Of a stretch of 27,717 bases of DNA, positions 8,972-17,200 are shown piece by piece. Location of the stretch: contig CALATN010000039.1 of NCBI GenBank assembly GCA_937891895.1, forward strand, positions 1 to 27,717. Reading direction: 5' to 3'. The notes beneath the pieces were generated by a model that saw only the letters and a program-made list of their open reading frames with translations, did no database searches and was not told where the DNA came from. Position 1 is the stretch's first letter, and every line of letters begins with the position of its first letter. The translations under genes were made by a program, and so were the position numbers. This DNA is from an uncultured Clostridia bacterium (lineage in GTDB: Bacteria; Bacillota; Clostridia; Oscillospirales; Ruminococcaceae).

Positions 8972-9520
8972 TTGTTCAAAAGAATTGATAACTATTTTGA
9001 CCTTAAACATAAAATATTTGCGGCAATAGGCTCTGTTGTTTTTACAATAGTGTGGATGATACTGTGGGATATGTTTCCTATGCAGTTCTACGCAATTTTC
9101 TGCGGCAGTCTTATCGGCAGCTTTGTACAGCTGCTTATTCTCAACGCGGTTGTACTGCCTGTGTTCCTGCTTATTTTCACACTTGTATCAAAGACAGATT
9201 TAAGCTTCTGCAAGACAGTGCCAATCAATATCTTTTGTATTTTCGGTATCGAAATTATGTATGGATGGGGCTTGCCGCTGCTTCTTCCTGCAATCATTCT
9301 CCACGGCGCAATATGTCTTTGGGCATTCGGAACGGCACCTGTCCGTGACAACAAAGCACCAAAGGGAATGAAAGCACCTGAGCCAAAAAGGGAAATTGCC
9401 ATAAAAAAACAGCCCTTGATTGCAGTAATCTGGGCTGTTGCGTTTGCATTTTCCATTGATATTGTTTGTCTGTGGCTTTACCGAACGATAGCGATTATAT
9501 ATTACCCCGAAATGGCTTAA
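8972..9520 (+). CDS. Small integral membrane protein of unknown function
   Basis: 182 residues, TTG start at 8972 with AAAGG (8957-8961) 10 bases before it, overlapping the preceding stop. About four or five membrane helices: two near 15-60, one or two near 60-125, and one near 148-172. A cytoplasmic Lys/Pro-rich loop lies at about 122-145. The N-terminus is basic and aromatic. I do not recognise the family. Spacing makes it the third gene of the kinase-transporter operon. Its stop codon overlaps the stop of the convergent peptidase gene by 3-4 bases, leaving no room for a terminator between them. Confidence 0.8.
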   Translation: MFKRIDNYFDLKHKIFAAIGSVVFTIVWMILWDMFPMQFYAIFCGSLIGSFVQLLILNAVVLPVFLLIFTLVSKTDLSFCKTVPINIFCIFGIEIMYGWGLPLLLPAIILHGAICLWAFGTAPVRDNKAPKGMKAPEPKREIAIKKQPLIAVIWAVAFAFSIDIVCLWLYRTIAIIYYPEMA

Positions 9521-10350
9521 CGGTTGATTTTTACAACAACGCACTGGCTTCCGTTTTCCTCAAAACGATTGAGGAAGCTTTCCTTTGAATAGGCTGTGAT
9601 TTCGGTTTTGTCATCGCAGTCCATAAAGTAGTAGCAGGCATTGTCGTAGCCGCAAAGTACAAGGGTATGGGAGTTGCCTATCCAGGTGAATTCCTCGCCT
9701 GTATCGTGAAGAAGCCACACGGCAGGCTCACGGTATTTGTAGGGCTTCATTCCGCGGCTTGCCCATACTATCATCGGCACGCCCTCGTTGAGTAGCTTTT
9801 CTATGTCCGCTTCATTGATGTTTTCAAGGGACAACGCTTCATAGTCGGGGTCGTTGTGGGAGAAGAAGGTGTTCAGCGACTGCTCAATAACAGGTGCAAA
9901 ACAGCCGTATCCCCAGTTGTAAGGATTGCCCGCAAAGATTTTGTACGGGTCGGGACCGTGGGAAACCATATTTTCATCGTATGTAAAATTATCGTCCCAA
10001 GGGAGATAATTTTCAGTCATATACATTTTATCAACATCAAAACCGAGGTATTGCAGAACAGCCGTAGCACTGGTAATTTCACAGCCAACGGGAAGCTCGG
10101 GGAACTGATTGATAATCGGTACATCGATTTTAACCGTGCCGAAAACAGATTCGGGTTTTTCGTAACCCTCGCCAAGCTGTTCAACGGTGTAACCGCAGTA
10201 AAGGGTGTTGGGGTCGGCGTCAAGCTGTTCATAACGTTCAATTTCAGCGCGGCGTTCATCAAAAATCTGTCCCGTGTATGCGTAATCGGCAATAACCGTG
10301 CATACTGCCGTGCAGATTGCAAGCGTTGCAACAAGAACCTTATTCTTCAC
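9517..10350 (-). CDS. Exported C39-like cysteine peptidase (Peptidase_C39_2 type)
   Basis: 277 residues from a GTG start at 10350. An ATG 15 bases further upstream is in frame, but the strong ribosome site GGGAGGTG lies after that ATG and 7 bases before the GTG, so GTG is preferred. Residues 4-25 form an uncleaved or signal-type hydrophobic segment, placing the enzyme outside the membrane. The catalytic pattern is 'NQFPELPVGCE' with oxyanion Gln82 and nucleophile Cys90, then His228 in 'GNSHTLVLCGYD' and a likely Asp near 244. The 'P-x-G-C-E' setting is that of the C39-like papain-fold family found alone in Firmicutes, not the ABC-transporter-fused bacteriocin peptidases. Its substrate could be a peptide or cell-wall protein; unknown. 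It has its own promoter facing left and is convergent with the operon ending at 9520. Confidence 0.88.
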   Translation of the reverse strand: MKNKVLVATLAICTAVCTVIADYAYTGQIFDERRAEIERYEQLDADPNTLYCGYTVEQLGEGYEKPESVFGTVKIDVPIINQFPELPVGCEITSATAVLQYLGFDVDKMYMTENYLPWDDNFTYDENMVSHGPDPYKIFAGNPYNWGYGCFAPVIEQSLNTFFSHNDPDYEALSLENINEADIEKLLNEGVPMIVWASRGMKPYKYREPAVWLLHDTGEEFTWIGNSHTLVLCGYDNACYYFMDCDDKTEITAYSKESFLNRFEENGSQCVVVKINR

Positions 10351-10376
10351 TCTGACACCTCCCATTATTTTTTTAC

Positions 10377-10405
10377 ATTATAACATAAAATCTTACATTC
10401 CGCAA
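10377..10405 (-). promoter_or_regulatory. Promoter of the C39-like peptidase gene
   Basis: On the reverse strand: TTGCGG (10405-10400), 17-base spacer, TATAAT (10382-10377), with TGT before the -10. The start codon at 10350 is 27 bases downstream of the -10. Seen directly. Confidence 0.75.
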
Positions 10406-10440
10406 GACGGATAAAGGCATTTGAAAGGAGCAACTCTATT

Positions 10441-11277
10441 ATGACAGGACTTGTACTTGAAGGCGGCACATTCCGCGGTATTTACTCCGCAGGAATTATG
10501 GATGCTTTTCTTGAGGAGGGAATAGAATTTCCTTACGTTGTAGGTGTTTCCGCAGGGATTTCCAACGGTGTTTCCTACGTTTCAAAGCAGTTCGGAAGAA
10601 ACATCGAAATTATGGACAAGTACCGCAATGACAAGCGCTACATCGGCGTAGGCAACTACAAGAAGCATAAGAGTCTTTTCGGGCTTGATTTCGTGTACGG
10701 CGAAATTCCGCAGCAGCTTATCCCTTTCGATTACGAAACCTTCCGTCAGTACGAGGGCAAGTGTCTTGTTGGCGTAACAAATGCGGTTACGGGCAAGCCT
10801 GAATATCTTGACGCAAAGACGGACAACGAAAATTTTGAGTATCTTCGTGCAAGCTGTGCAATTCCCGGGTACTTTCCTGCCATAATGATCAACGGTACAC
10901 CGTATTATGACGGCGGACTTGCTTCACCTATCGCTGTAAAGCAGGCGCTTAAAGACGGCTGTTCAAAGGTTGTGATTATCCTTACACAGCCTGAGGGCTT
11001 CGTAAAAAAATGCGGCAAGGGCAACGTGGTAATGAGTCAGCTTATAAAGAAAAAATATCCGCAGATTGAAATGCTGCTTCTTGCACGTCATAAGATTTAC
11101 AACAAACAGATTGAATTCTGCAACGAGCTTGAAAGACGCGGCAAGGCCATTATTTTCCGCCCCGAATACAAGCTTGACAGCTTTGAAAATGACAACAAGG
11201 TGCTTCGTGAAAGCTGGCAGATGGGCTACGATATGGGTAAGGCGCGTGCTGAGGAAGTACGTAATTTCATCGGTTAA
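10441..11277 (+). CDS. Patatin-like phospholipase family protein
   Basis: 278 residues, ATG start with AAAGGAG about 13 bases upstream. The catalytic dyad is clear: nucleophile Ser37 in G-V-S-A-G (35-39) and Asp157 in D-G-G (157-159). The oxyanion loop is G-G-T-F-R-G at 8-13, a variant of the usual GGGxRG. Length and layout match the bacterial RssA/YjjU-like group of soluble or membrane-edge lipid acyl hydrolases. There is no signal peptide. The methyltransferase gene begins 11 bases after the stop and two more genes follow closely, so this heads a small lipid/membrane-related operon. The promoter is probably in 10366-10430 but I could not define it with confidence on this strand. Confidence 0.93.
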   Translation: MTGLVLEGGTFRGIYSAGIMDAFLEEGIEFPYVVGVSAGISNGVSYVSKQFGRNIEIMDKYRNDKRYIGVGNYKKHKSLFGLDFVYGEIPQQLIPFDYETFRQYEGKCLVGVTNAVTGKPEYLDAKTDNENFEYLRASCAIPGYFPAIMINGTPYYDGGLASPIAVKQALKDGCSKVVIILTQPEGFVKKCGKGNVVMSQLIKKKYPQIEMLLLARHKIYNKQIEFCNELERRGKAIIFRPEYKLDSFENDNKVLRESWQMGYDMGKARAEEVRNFIG

Positions 11278-11288
11278 GGAGAATTAAA

Positions 11289-11960
11289 ATGGACATAAGA
11301 CTTTTACTTAACGCAATCGGAAAATTCACAGCGGGACTTGTTCTCGTGGGGCTGATGCTGTTTCTTCCCGCAGGCACGATGAATTATTCAAACGGCTGGC
11401 TGTTTATCCTGTTGCTGTTCGTGCCGATGTTTCTGCTGGGCGGCTGGCTGTGGATAAGAAACCCCGAATTGCTTGAAAAACGCCTTAACACAAAGGAAAA
11501 TGAAAACGAACAGAAAAAGGTTATTTCGCTGTCGCTGATATTTTTTATTGTCGGGTTTATCGTTTCGGCACTTGACTTCCGCTTTCAGCTGACATATCTT
11601 CCGCTGTGGGTGATAATTTTCGGGTCGGTGCTTCTGCTTGTATCTTATGGCTTGTACGCGGAGGTTATGCGTGAAAATACATATCTTTCACGAACTGTTG
11701 AGGTGCAGGAAAATCAGAAGGTTATCGACACGGGTCTGTACGGCATAGTGCGTCACCCGATGTATTTTGCAACAACCCTGCTGTTTCTGTCATTCCCCCT
11801 TGTGCTTGGTTCGGGCATCGGTTTTGTAATTTTTCTTGTACAGCCGTTCCTGCTGGTAAAGCGTATCAGGAACGAGGAGGAAGTGCTTGAAAAGGGTCTT
11901 GAGGGTTACACCGAATACAAGAAAAAGGTGAAGTACAGACTTATTCCATTTATCTGGTAA
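11289..11960 (+). CDS. Membrane methyltransferase of the isoprenylcysteine carboxyl / phospholipid N-methyltransferase type
   Basis: 223 residues, ATG with AAGGAG immediately after the upstream stop. About five membrane helices (12-30, 38-56, 78-96, 104-122, 160-185). The C-terminal half holds the family signature: 'TGLYGIVRHPMY' near 149-160, with the R-H-P core that binds S-adenosylmethionine, and a terminal 'R-I-R-N-E-E-E' and 'GYTEYKKKVKYRL' segment. These are the hallmarks of the ICMT/PEMT fold. The acceptor is unknown; bacteria rarely prenylate proteins, so a lipid or small amine is possible. The neighbour is a lipid hydrolase, which supports a membrane-lipid role (inference). Confidence 0.88.
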   Translation: MDIRLLLNAIGKFTAGLVLVGLMLFLPAGTMNYSNGWLFILLLFVPMFLLGGWLWIRNPELLEKRLNTKENENEQKKVISLSLIFFIVGFIVSALDFRFQLTYLPLWVIIFGSVLLLVSYGLYAEVMRENTYLSRTVEVQENQKVIDTGLYGIVRHPMYFATTLLFLSFPLVLGSGIGFVIFLVQPFLLVKRIRNEEEVLEKGLEGYTEYKKKVKYRLIPFIW

Positions 11961-11971
11961 AAGGAGATACA

Positions 11972-12259
11972 ATGATTAAATACAAAAATATAGTCGGCAA
12001 AATTATTCTTGTTGGAATAACTTATTATACTCACGATGAACAGCTTATTGAACGTAAGCAGTTTTACGGTGAAATAATTTCTGCTGACAAGAAAAACGGA
12101 ATTACATTTCGCAAACAGGACGGCGAGGAATATAATCTGCCGCCTGATTTGAGAAATATAAAGGCTGCACCGAAGGGTGAATACAAGCTTCATTCGACAG
12201 GTGAGGTTGTGGTAAATCCCGACTTGCTTTCAACGTGGAATTTATATGCACCTGAATAA
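11972..12259 (+). CDS. Small protein of unknown function
   Basis: 95 residues, ATG with AAAGGAG 6 bases before it, 11 bases after the methyltransferase gene. No signal or membrane segment. It looks mostly beta: 'GKIILVGITYY', 'QFYGEIISADKKNGITFRK', then a Pro-rich turn 'YNLPPDL' and a C-terminal 'VVVNPDLLSTWNLY'. This alternation suggests a compact SH3/Sm-like barrel, but I do not recognise a named family. Last clear member of the operon starting at 10441. Confidence 0.75.
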   Translation: MIKYKNIVGKIILVGITYYTHDEQLIERKQFYGEIISADKKNGITFRKQDGEEYNLPPDLRNIKAAPKGEYKLHSTGEVVVNPDLLSTWNLYAPE

Positions 12260-12274
12260 TTTCAGAAAAAAAGC

Positions 12275-12306
12275 AAACCCTATTTCCGTGAAAGGAAGTA
12301 GGGTTT
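12275..12306. promoter_or_regulatory. Hairpin enclosing the ribosome site of the 57-residue ORF
   Basis: A 13-base-pair stem (12275-12287 with 12294-12306, one G-T wobble) and a 6-base loop GTGAAA. The ribosome site GAAAGGAAG (12290-12298) lies in the loop and 3' arm, and the ATG follows the stem directly. On the plus strand no T-tract follows, so it is a poor terminator there. On the reverse strand the stem is followed by CTTTTTTT, so it could act as a back-up terminator for leftward transcripts. Confidence 0.6.
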
Positions 12307-12480
12307 ATGAAAAAGTATGATAATCTCGACAGCCTGCTGAATAATTGTGAAACAGCGAAGATTTATTTTGCTTCACAGCCTGATTACGTCAGAGGTGCGG
12401 TGGTTAAGAACAGCACAAATATCCATACTGAGGATGAGCTGCACCGCATTGCCGAGGAAACAAGAAACGAGTTTAACTGA
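12307..12480 (+). CDS. 57-residue unknown protein
   Basis: ATG at 12307, stop TGA at 12478-12480, 57 residues. The sequence is ordinary soluble protein in composition: MKKYDNLDSLLNN at the start, 'YFASQPDYVRGAVV' in the middle and an acidic helical end 'EDELHRIAEETRNEF'. A ribosome site GAAAGGAAG is correctly placed 8 bases upstream but inside a stable hairpin. The gene is closely followed by a bidirectional terminator. Codon use matches the neighbours, so a real gene is plausible though the family is unknown. Confidence 0.55.
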   Translation: MKKYDNLDSLLNNCETAKIYFASQPDYVRGAVVKNSTNIHTEDELHRIAEETRNEFN

Positions 12481-12481
12481 A

Positions 12482-12516
12482 AAATTGCCCGTGAGGAATA
12501 TTCTCACGGGCAATTT
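12482..12516. terminator. Bidirectional intrinsic terminator
   Basis: Perfect 14-base-pair stem (12482-12495 with 12503-12516), 7-base loop. On the reverse strand it is followed by TTTTTCAG, a good terminator for the DUF1846 gene, whose stop codon is 2 bases away. On the plus strand the tail GTTATTTCTC is weaker. Confidence 0.85.
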
Positions 12517-12517
12517 G

Positions 12518-13990
12518 TTATTTCTCATATTTTGGCTCGCAGGTAACATTTACCCCAAGGCGCTTGAAAATTCTTTCGTCAACAGGTGAGAGGATTACTG
12601 TAGAGTGCACCTCACAGCCACGGAGCTTTGCAATCTGGTCCATTGCAAGTTTTGCCTTTTCGCTTGTTGCCGCACAGATTGACAGCGCAAGCAGGGTTTC
12701 GTCGGTGTGAAGACGTGGGTTGATGTTGCCGAGATGTTCAACCTTTAAATTCTGGATAGGCTCGATAACCTGCGGGGACATAAGCAGAACTTCATCGTCA
12801 ATCTCAGCAAAATACTTCAGCGCATTGAGCAGAAGCGCGGAAGAAGCACCGAGAAGGTTTGAAGTCTTGCCCGTAAGGATTGTTCCGTCAGGAAGCTCCA
12901 TTGCAGCGGCAGGCTCGCCTGTTGCCTGTTCTTTGTCAAGTGCGGAAGCAACAACGGCTCTGTCAGAAGCGGCAACCTCTGCCTGCTTCATAAGCAGTTC
13001 AAGCTTGAATACCTCATCGTCAGCAACCGTACCCTGACGTCGTCCGCAGAGTGCGGCATAGTAACGTCGGATGATTTCCTGACGTGAAGCCTCGCAGACA
13101 GCATCGTCGTCAACGATACAGTTGCCTACCATATTTACACCCATATCGGTAGGGGATTTGTATGGCGATTCACCGATAATGTTTTCAAAAATAGCGTTGA
13201 GTACAGGGAAGACTTCAACGTCACGGTTGTAGTTTACGGTTGTTACACCGTAAGCTTCAAGGTGATACGGGTCAATCATATTCACGTCGTTGAGGTCGGA
13301 AGTAGCCGCTTCATAAGCAAGGTTGACAGGGTGACGCAGAGGGATATTCCAGATAGGGAAGGTTTCGAATTTAGCGTAGCCCGCCTTGACGCCGCGTTTG
13401 TGCTCGTGGTAAAGCTGGGAAAGGCAGGTAGCCATCTTTCCGCTTCCGGGGCCCGGTGCAGTAATAACAACAAGATTGTGGGTAGTTTCGATAAAATCGT
13501 TCTTTCCGAAGCCCTCATCGCTCATGATAAGCTGGAGGTTGGAGGGGTAACCCTTGATGTGGTAGTGGTGGTAAACCCTGATTCCAAGCGCTTCAAGACG
13601 TTCCTGGAAAGCGTCAGCGGAGGCCTGTCCCTCATACTGTGTAAGAACAACGCTGCTTACATAAAGACCGATTTTGGAGAAAATGTTGTAAAGGCGGATA
13701 GCGTCCATATCATAAGTGATACCGAGGTCGCCGCGCACCTTGTTCTTTTCGATGTCGCCTGCGCTGATTACGATAACAACTTCAACATCGTCCTTCAGCT
13801 GGAGAAGCATCTGAAGCTTACTGTCGGGCTTGAAGCCTGGAAGTACACGGGAGGCGTGGAAATCATCGAAAAGCTTACCGCCGAATTCGAGATACAATTT
13901 ATCGCCGAACTGAGAAATGCGCTGTCTGATGTGTTCAGACTGCATTTTCAGATATTTGTCGTTGTCAAATCCGATTTTTTTACTGCTCAT
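12518..13990 (-). CDS. DUF1846 family protein
   Basis: 490 residues, the normal length for this family. ATG at 13990 with AAAGGA 7 bases upstream on the reverse strand. Recognised by its overall sequence: the start 'KIGFDNDKYLKMQSEHI', the P-loop-like 'APGPGSGKMATCLSQLYHEH' near 184-203, 'FPIWNIPLRHPVNLAYEAAT' after it, and the acidic 'NCIVDDDAV'. The N-terminal half has a nucleotide-binding look and the C-terminal half is helical. Soluble, cytoplasmic; biochemical role not established to my knowledge. It is widely conserved in Firmicutes as a single gene. It has its own promoter, divergent from that of the giant surface protein, and its own terminator. Confidence 0.92.
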   Translation of the reverse strand: MSSKKIGFDNDKYLKMQSEHIRQRISQFGDKLYLEFGGKLFDDFHASRVLPGFKPDSKLQMLLQLKDDVEVVIVISAGDIEKNKVRGDLGITYDMDAIRLYNIFSKIGLYVSSVVLTQYEGQASADAFQERLEALGIRVYHHYHIKGYPSNLQLIMSDEGFGKNDFIETTHNLVVITAPGPGSGKMATCLSQLYHEHKRGVKAGYAKFETFPIWNIPLRHPVNLAYEAATSDLNDVNMIDPYHLEAYGVTTVNYNRDVEVFPVLNAIFENIIGESPYKSPTDMGVNMVGNCIVDDDAVCEASRQEIIRRYYAALCGRRQGTVADDEVFKLELLMKQAEVAASDRAVVASALDKEQATGEPAAAMELPDGTILTGKTSNLLGASSALLLNALKYFAEIDDEVLLMSPQVIEPIQNLKVEHLGNINPRLHTDETLLALSICAATSEKAKLAMDQIAKLRGCEVHSTVILSPVDERIFKRLGVNVTCEPKYEK

Positions 13991-14023
13991 AAAATCGTCC
14001 TTTCATAAAACATAACCTTTATT

Positions 14024-14052
14024 AGTATATAACAAACGGCGGAAAAATGCAA
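14024..14052 (-). promoter_or_regulatory. Promoter of the DUF1846 gene
   Basis: Reverse strand: TTGCAT (14052-14047), 17-base spacer, TATACT (14029-14024), 34 bases before the ATG at 13990. Divergent from the promoter at 14133. Confidence 0.65.
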
Positions 14053-14132
14053 GAGCAATTGCCCATAAAAACATTCTAAATCTTTGTCAAAAACAATGCT
14101 GTAAATTTGTGTAATAATACTTTGTTAACATA

Positions 14133-14161
14133 TTGATTTTTTTGCTTTACTATGGTATAAT
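14133..14161 (+). promoter_or_regulatory. Sigma-A promoter of the giant surface-protein gene
   Basis: TTGATT (14133-14138), 17-base spacer, TATAAT (14156-14161) with TGG as extended -10. Nearly identical to the promoter at 3992-4020, including the spacer GCTTTA. GGAGG ribosome site at 14192-14196, 6 bases before the ATG. Confidence 0.85.
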
Positions 14162-14202
14162 AACCATAACTCGACAAAATTATATTTCAATGGAGGTAAA
14201 AT

Positions 14203-17200
14203 ATGAAAAACTTGTTTAAACGTGTCACAAGCTTCATTACGGCGCTTGCGATGACAATGACGCTTACGGGCGGAGTTCAGCTTGTTTCCTTTGCGGAGGA
14301 GGAAGCTGCTGCTCAAAACGGTACAGTTTCAATCAGCGTTGCTGGTACAGGCGAAGCTGACAATGACCTTGCTCTGGAAGGATATATCAATAAAGAGCTT
14401 ATGAGCGGAATGGGCATTTCTATGTTCAATTTTAGGTCAAATGCTGAGTATATTCTCAATGACGTTGAATACGCTATATACGAGGACTTGTTCGACGGTC
14501 TTACAGCTATTGCTGACGGTGAGTATAACACCACTGATTTTGATATCACAGCAACCTGGACATATGATGAACTCGGAGTTAACAGCGAATCAACAGGTGA
14601 TGAGATTTCCGCGAAAATCAATCAGGCTTTTGATTTGCAGCTGCTTTATGATTGTCTGCTTTCTGATCTGGCATATGAGCTGTATTGGCACGACAAGACT
14701 CAAGATGAAAGTATCAAGCTTTCAGGCGGCTGGTCAGATGATGGTGCAAACATCACTCTTACCGCTACAATTACCTTTGCTGTTGCTGAGGGCTATGGCA
14801 GTGGAATAGAAATCACAAACCGCCCTGATATTGCTGCGGTGAAAAATAATATTAACAGCATTATTGCAAAATATGCAGGCAAATCCGACCTTGAAATCCT
14901 CACAGGCTACAAGGATGAAATCTGTGCTCTCACAGAATACAATAACTATGCTGCTGATGATAATAATAATGTTGCTTACGGTGACCCTTGGCAGCTTATC
15001 TATGTTTTTGACGGTGACCCTGGAACAAAGGTTGTATGTGAAGGTTATTCAAAGGCATTCAAGCAGCTTTGCGACCTGACAATATTCAACAATGAGGTAT
15101 ACTGCTTCCTTGTAACAGGTGACGCAGGCGGACCTCATATGTGGAACATCGTTCAGATCGGCAACGAATTCTACCACGCTGATGTTACAAACAGTGACAA
15201 TGGTGCAACAGGTTATGGCGGCGGTTTGTTCCTTGATGGTGTAAATTACACAAACAATGAAAAAACAGCATTCAATACTGCAGTTGATTTAATCTACACT
15301 TTTGACAGCGAAACACTTGCTATGTATCCTACAGAATGTACACGTCTTTCGGACGAGAGATATGATGATGTAACAATTACTTCAGTTGCTCTTTCAAAGG
15401 CGAAAACAGAATATAATCACGGCGAAAGCTTCGATATGAACGAGCTTGAGCTCAGTGTAACATATTCCGATGGAAGCACATGGCCTGAGACCTGTAATCC
15501 CGGATCTTCCGATTATTTCAGCGTTGAGCCTGAAATTCTTACAGTAGGCACAACTTCTGTAACAATTACATATAAGGATTTTGAAGTAACCTGTGACGTA
15601 ACGGTTAACCCTGCTGAGGGCGAGCTTGAATATTTCGGTGACACAGAAATGGGTTACGGCGAATACGCTAAATTAGGCTGTATTGTTGAGGTTAACGGAA
15701 TTGAAATCAACGGCGGTACATCTGAATACCAGCTTCGTGACGATGAAGGCAATGTTGTATGGGAAGGAGCAGGTAAAGTTGTTTGGGGTGGTGTAACAAC
15801 AACCACAGGTATGCACTATTACCAGCTTGCAGAGGATTTCCCTCCTGCAGAGAAGCTTGCTATTGGCAGCTATGAGGTATGGTTCAAGTATTCAGGCTTT
15901 GAGCACTGTGCGGCAATGACAGAGTTTGAGAAGATAGCTGATTTTACAGTTGTCAAAGGCACACCGCAGGTTGTTATTAAGGGAGTAAAATCACCTGATA
16001 CGGTTACAGTAAATACAGATATCTCCGATATTGAACTTGACTATGAGTCAGAGGTCGAAGGTGTACTGACACTTGATGACAATCAGACGCTTACAGAGGG
16101 AACAGGTGAGTATACCTGGACATTTGTACCGAACGATACAACAAATTATACAAATGCAACAGGCTTTGTTGAGATTGAGGTTGCTTCAAATGTAATCACA
16201 ATCACAGAAGAAATGCTTGCAAATCAGACAAGCGGCACAGGCTGGAGCAGAACAGGCAAATTTGTATCACTTCAGAGTGATTATGATTTTATAATTGAAA
16301 ATCCGACGGATACAGAGTACGCTTTTTCAAACAGCGGTAATATTGTAGGCGGTACAATTGTAGGTTCTGTAGATAATATGGGCACAATCTCCGGCGGTAC
16401 ATATACAGGTCAGCTTTCAAATTATCAGTTTGGTACAATTGCAATTACAGACGGCAATAATGTATCAATTTCAAATCTTGCTTATGATCTTGGGACTATT
16501 ACTGTAAACGGTGTAGTGCATAAACATATCGCGGGCGATGATGTAACTTATACAAACAACGGTTCACAGGAACATATTGTCAACGGCAAATGTAAGGATT
16601 GCCCTGTTAATTTTACAATAAAGACTGAAGAGGACCACTCTGCAACTGTTTTCACAGCTTCAGGCAATATAATCACAGCAGAATGTGTCTGCGGCAGAGG
16701 TATGGGAACAATCTCACTTACTGCCCCTTCAAACTATGTTTATGACGGAACTGCAAAGAATGTAACAGTGGGAAATAATGTCAGCGGCGTTGCTGCTCCG
16801 AAGGTTACATACTATAATGATAAGAATGAAGCTGTTTCACCAATCAACGCAGGTACATACACAGCGAAGATTACTGTTGGTAATGCAACAGCAAATCTTG
16901 AGTTTACAATTGCTCAGGCAACCCCGAATATCGGTACGGTTTCAGTAGTGGGTGGCGCTATCTACGATACCACAAAGCCTTCTGAAATCGAATTGACACA
17001 TTCAAATACCGAAATAGCAGGTACTTTTACAATTGACGAAAATATTACTCTTACAGCTAACCAGAATGTGACAATCAACTGGACATTTACTCCTGATGAC
17101 GCAAACTACAAGACAGCAACAGGCTCGTTTACTGCGCTTGTAAGCGACGATACTATTAATAGTATTGCGGTCAAGACAAAGCCTTCAAAGACAGAATACA

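Noticed and set aside
10351..10365. ATG at 10365 (reverse strand) as the start of the C39-like peptidase
   Set aside because: The ribosome site GGGAGGTG lies downstream of this ATG and fits the GTG at 10350 at 7-base spacing.
12275..12306. Plus-strand terminator for the 95-residue gene
   Set aside because: The stem is strong, but on this strand it is followed by ATGAAAAAG, not a T-tract.
13262..14008. Plus-strand open frame of 248 residues opposite the DUF1846 gene
   Set aside because: The reverse strand encodes a well-recognised full-length protein with ribosome site, promoter and terminator; the plus-strand frame has none.
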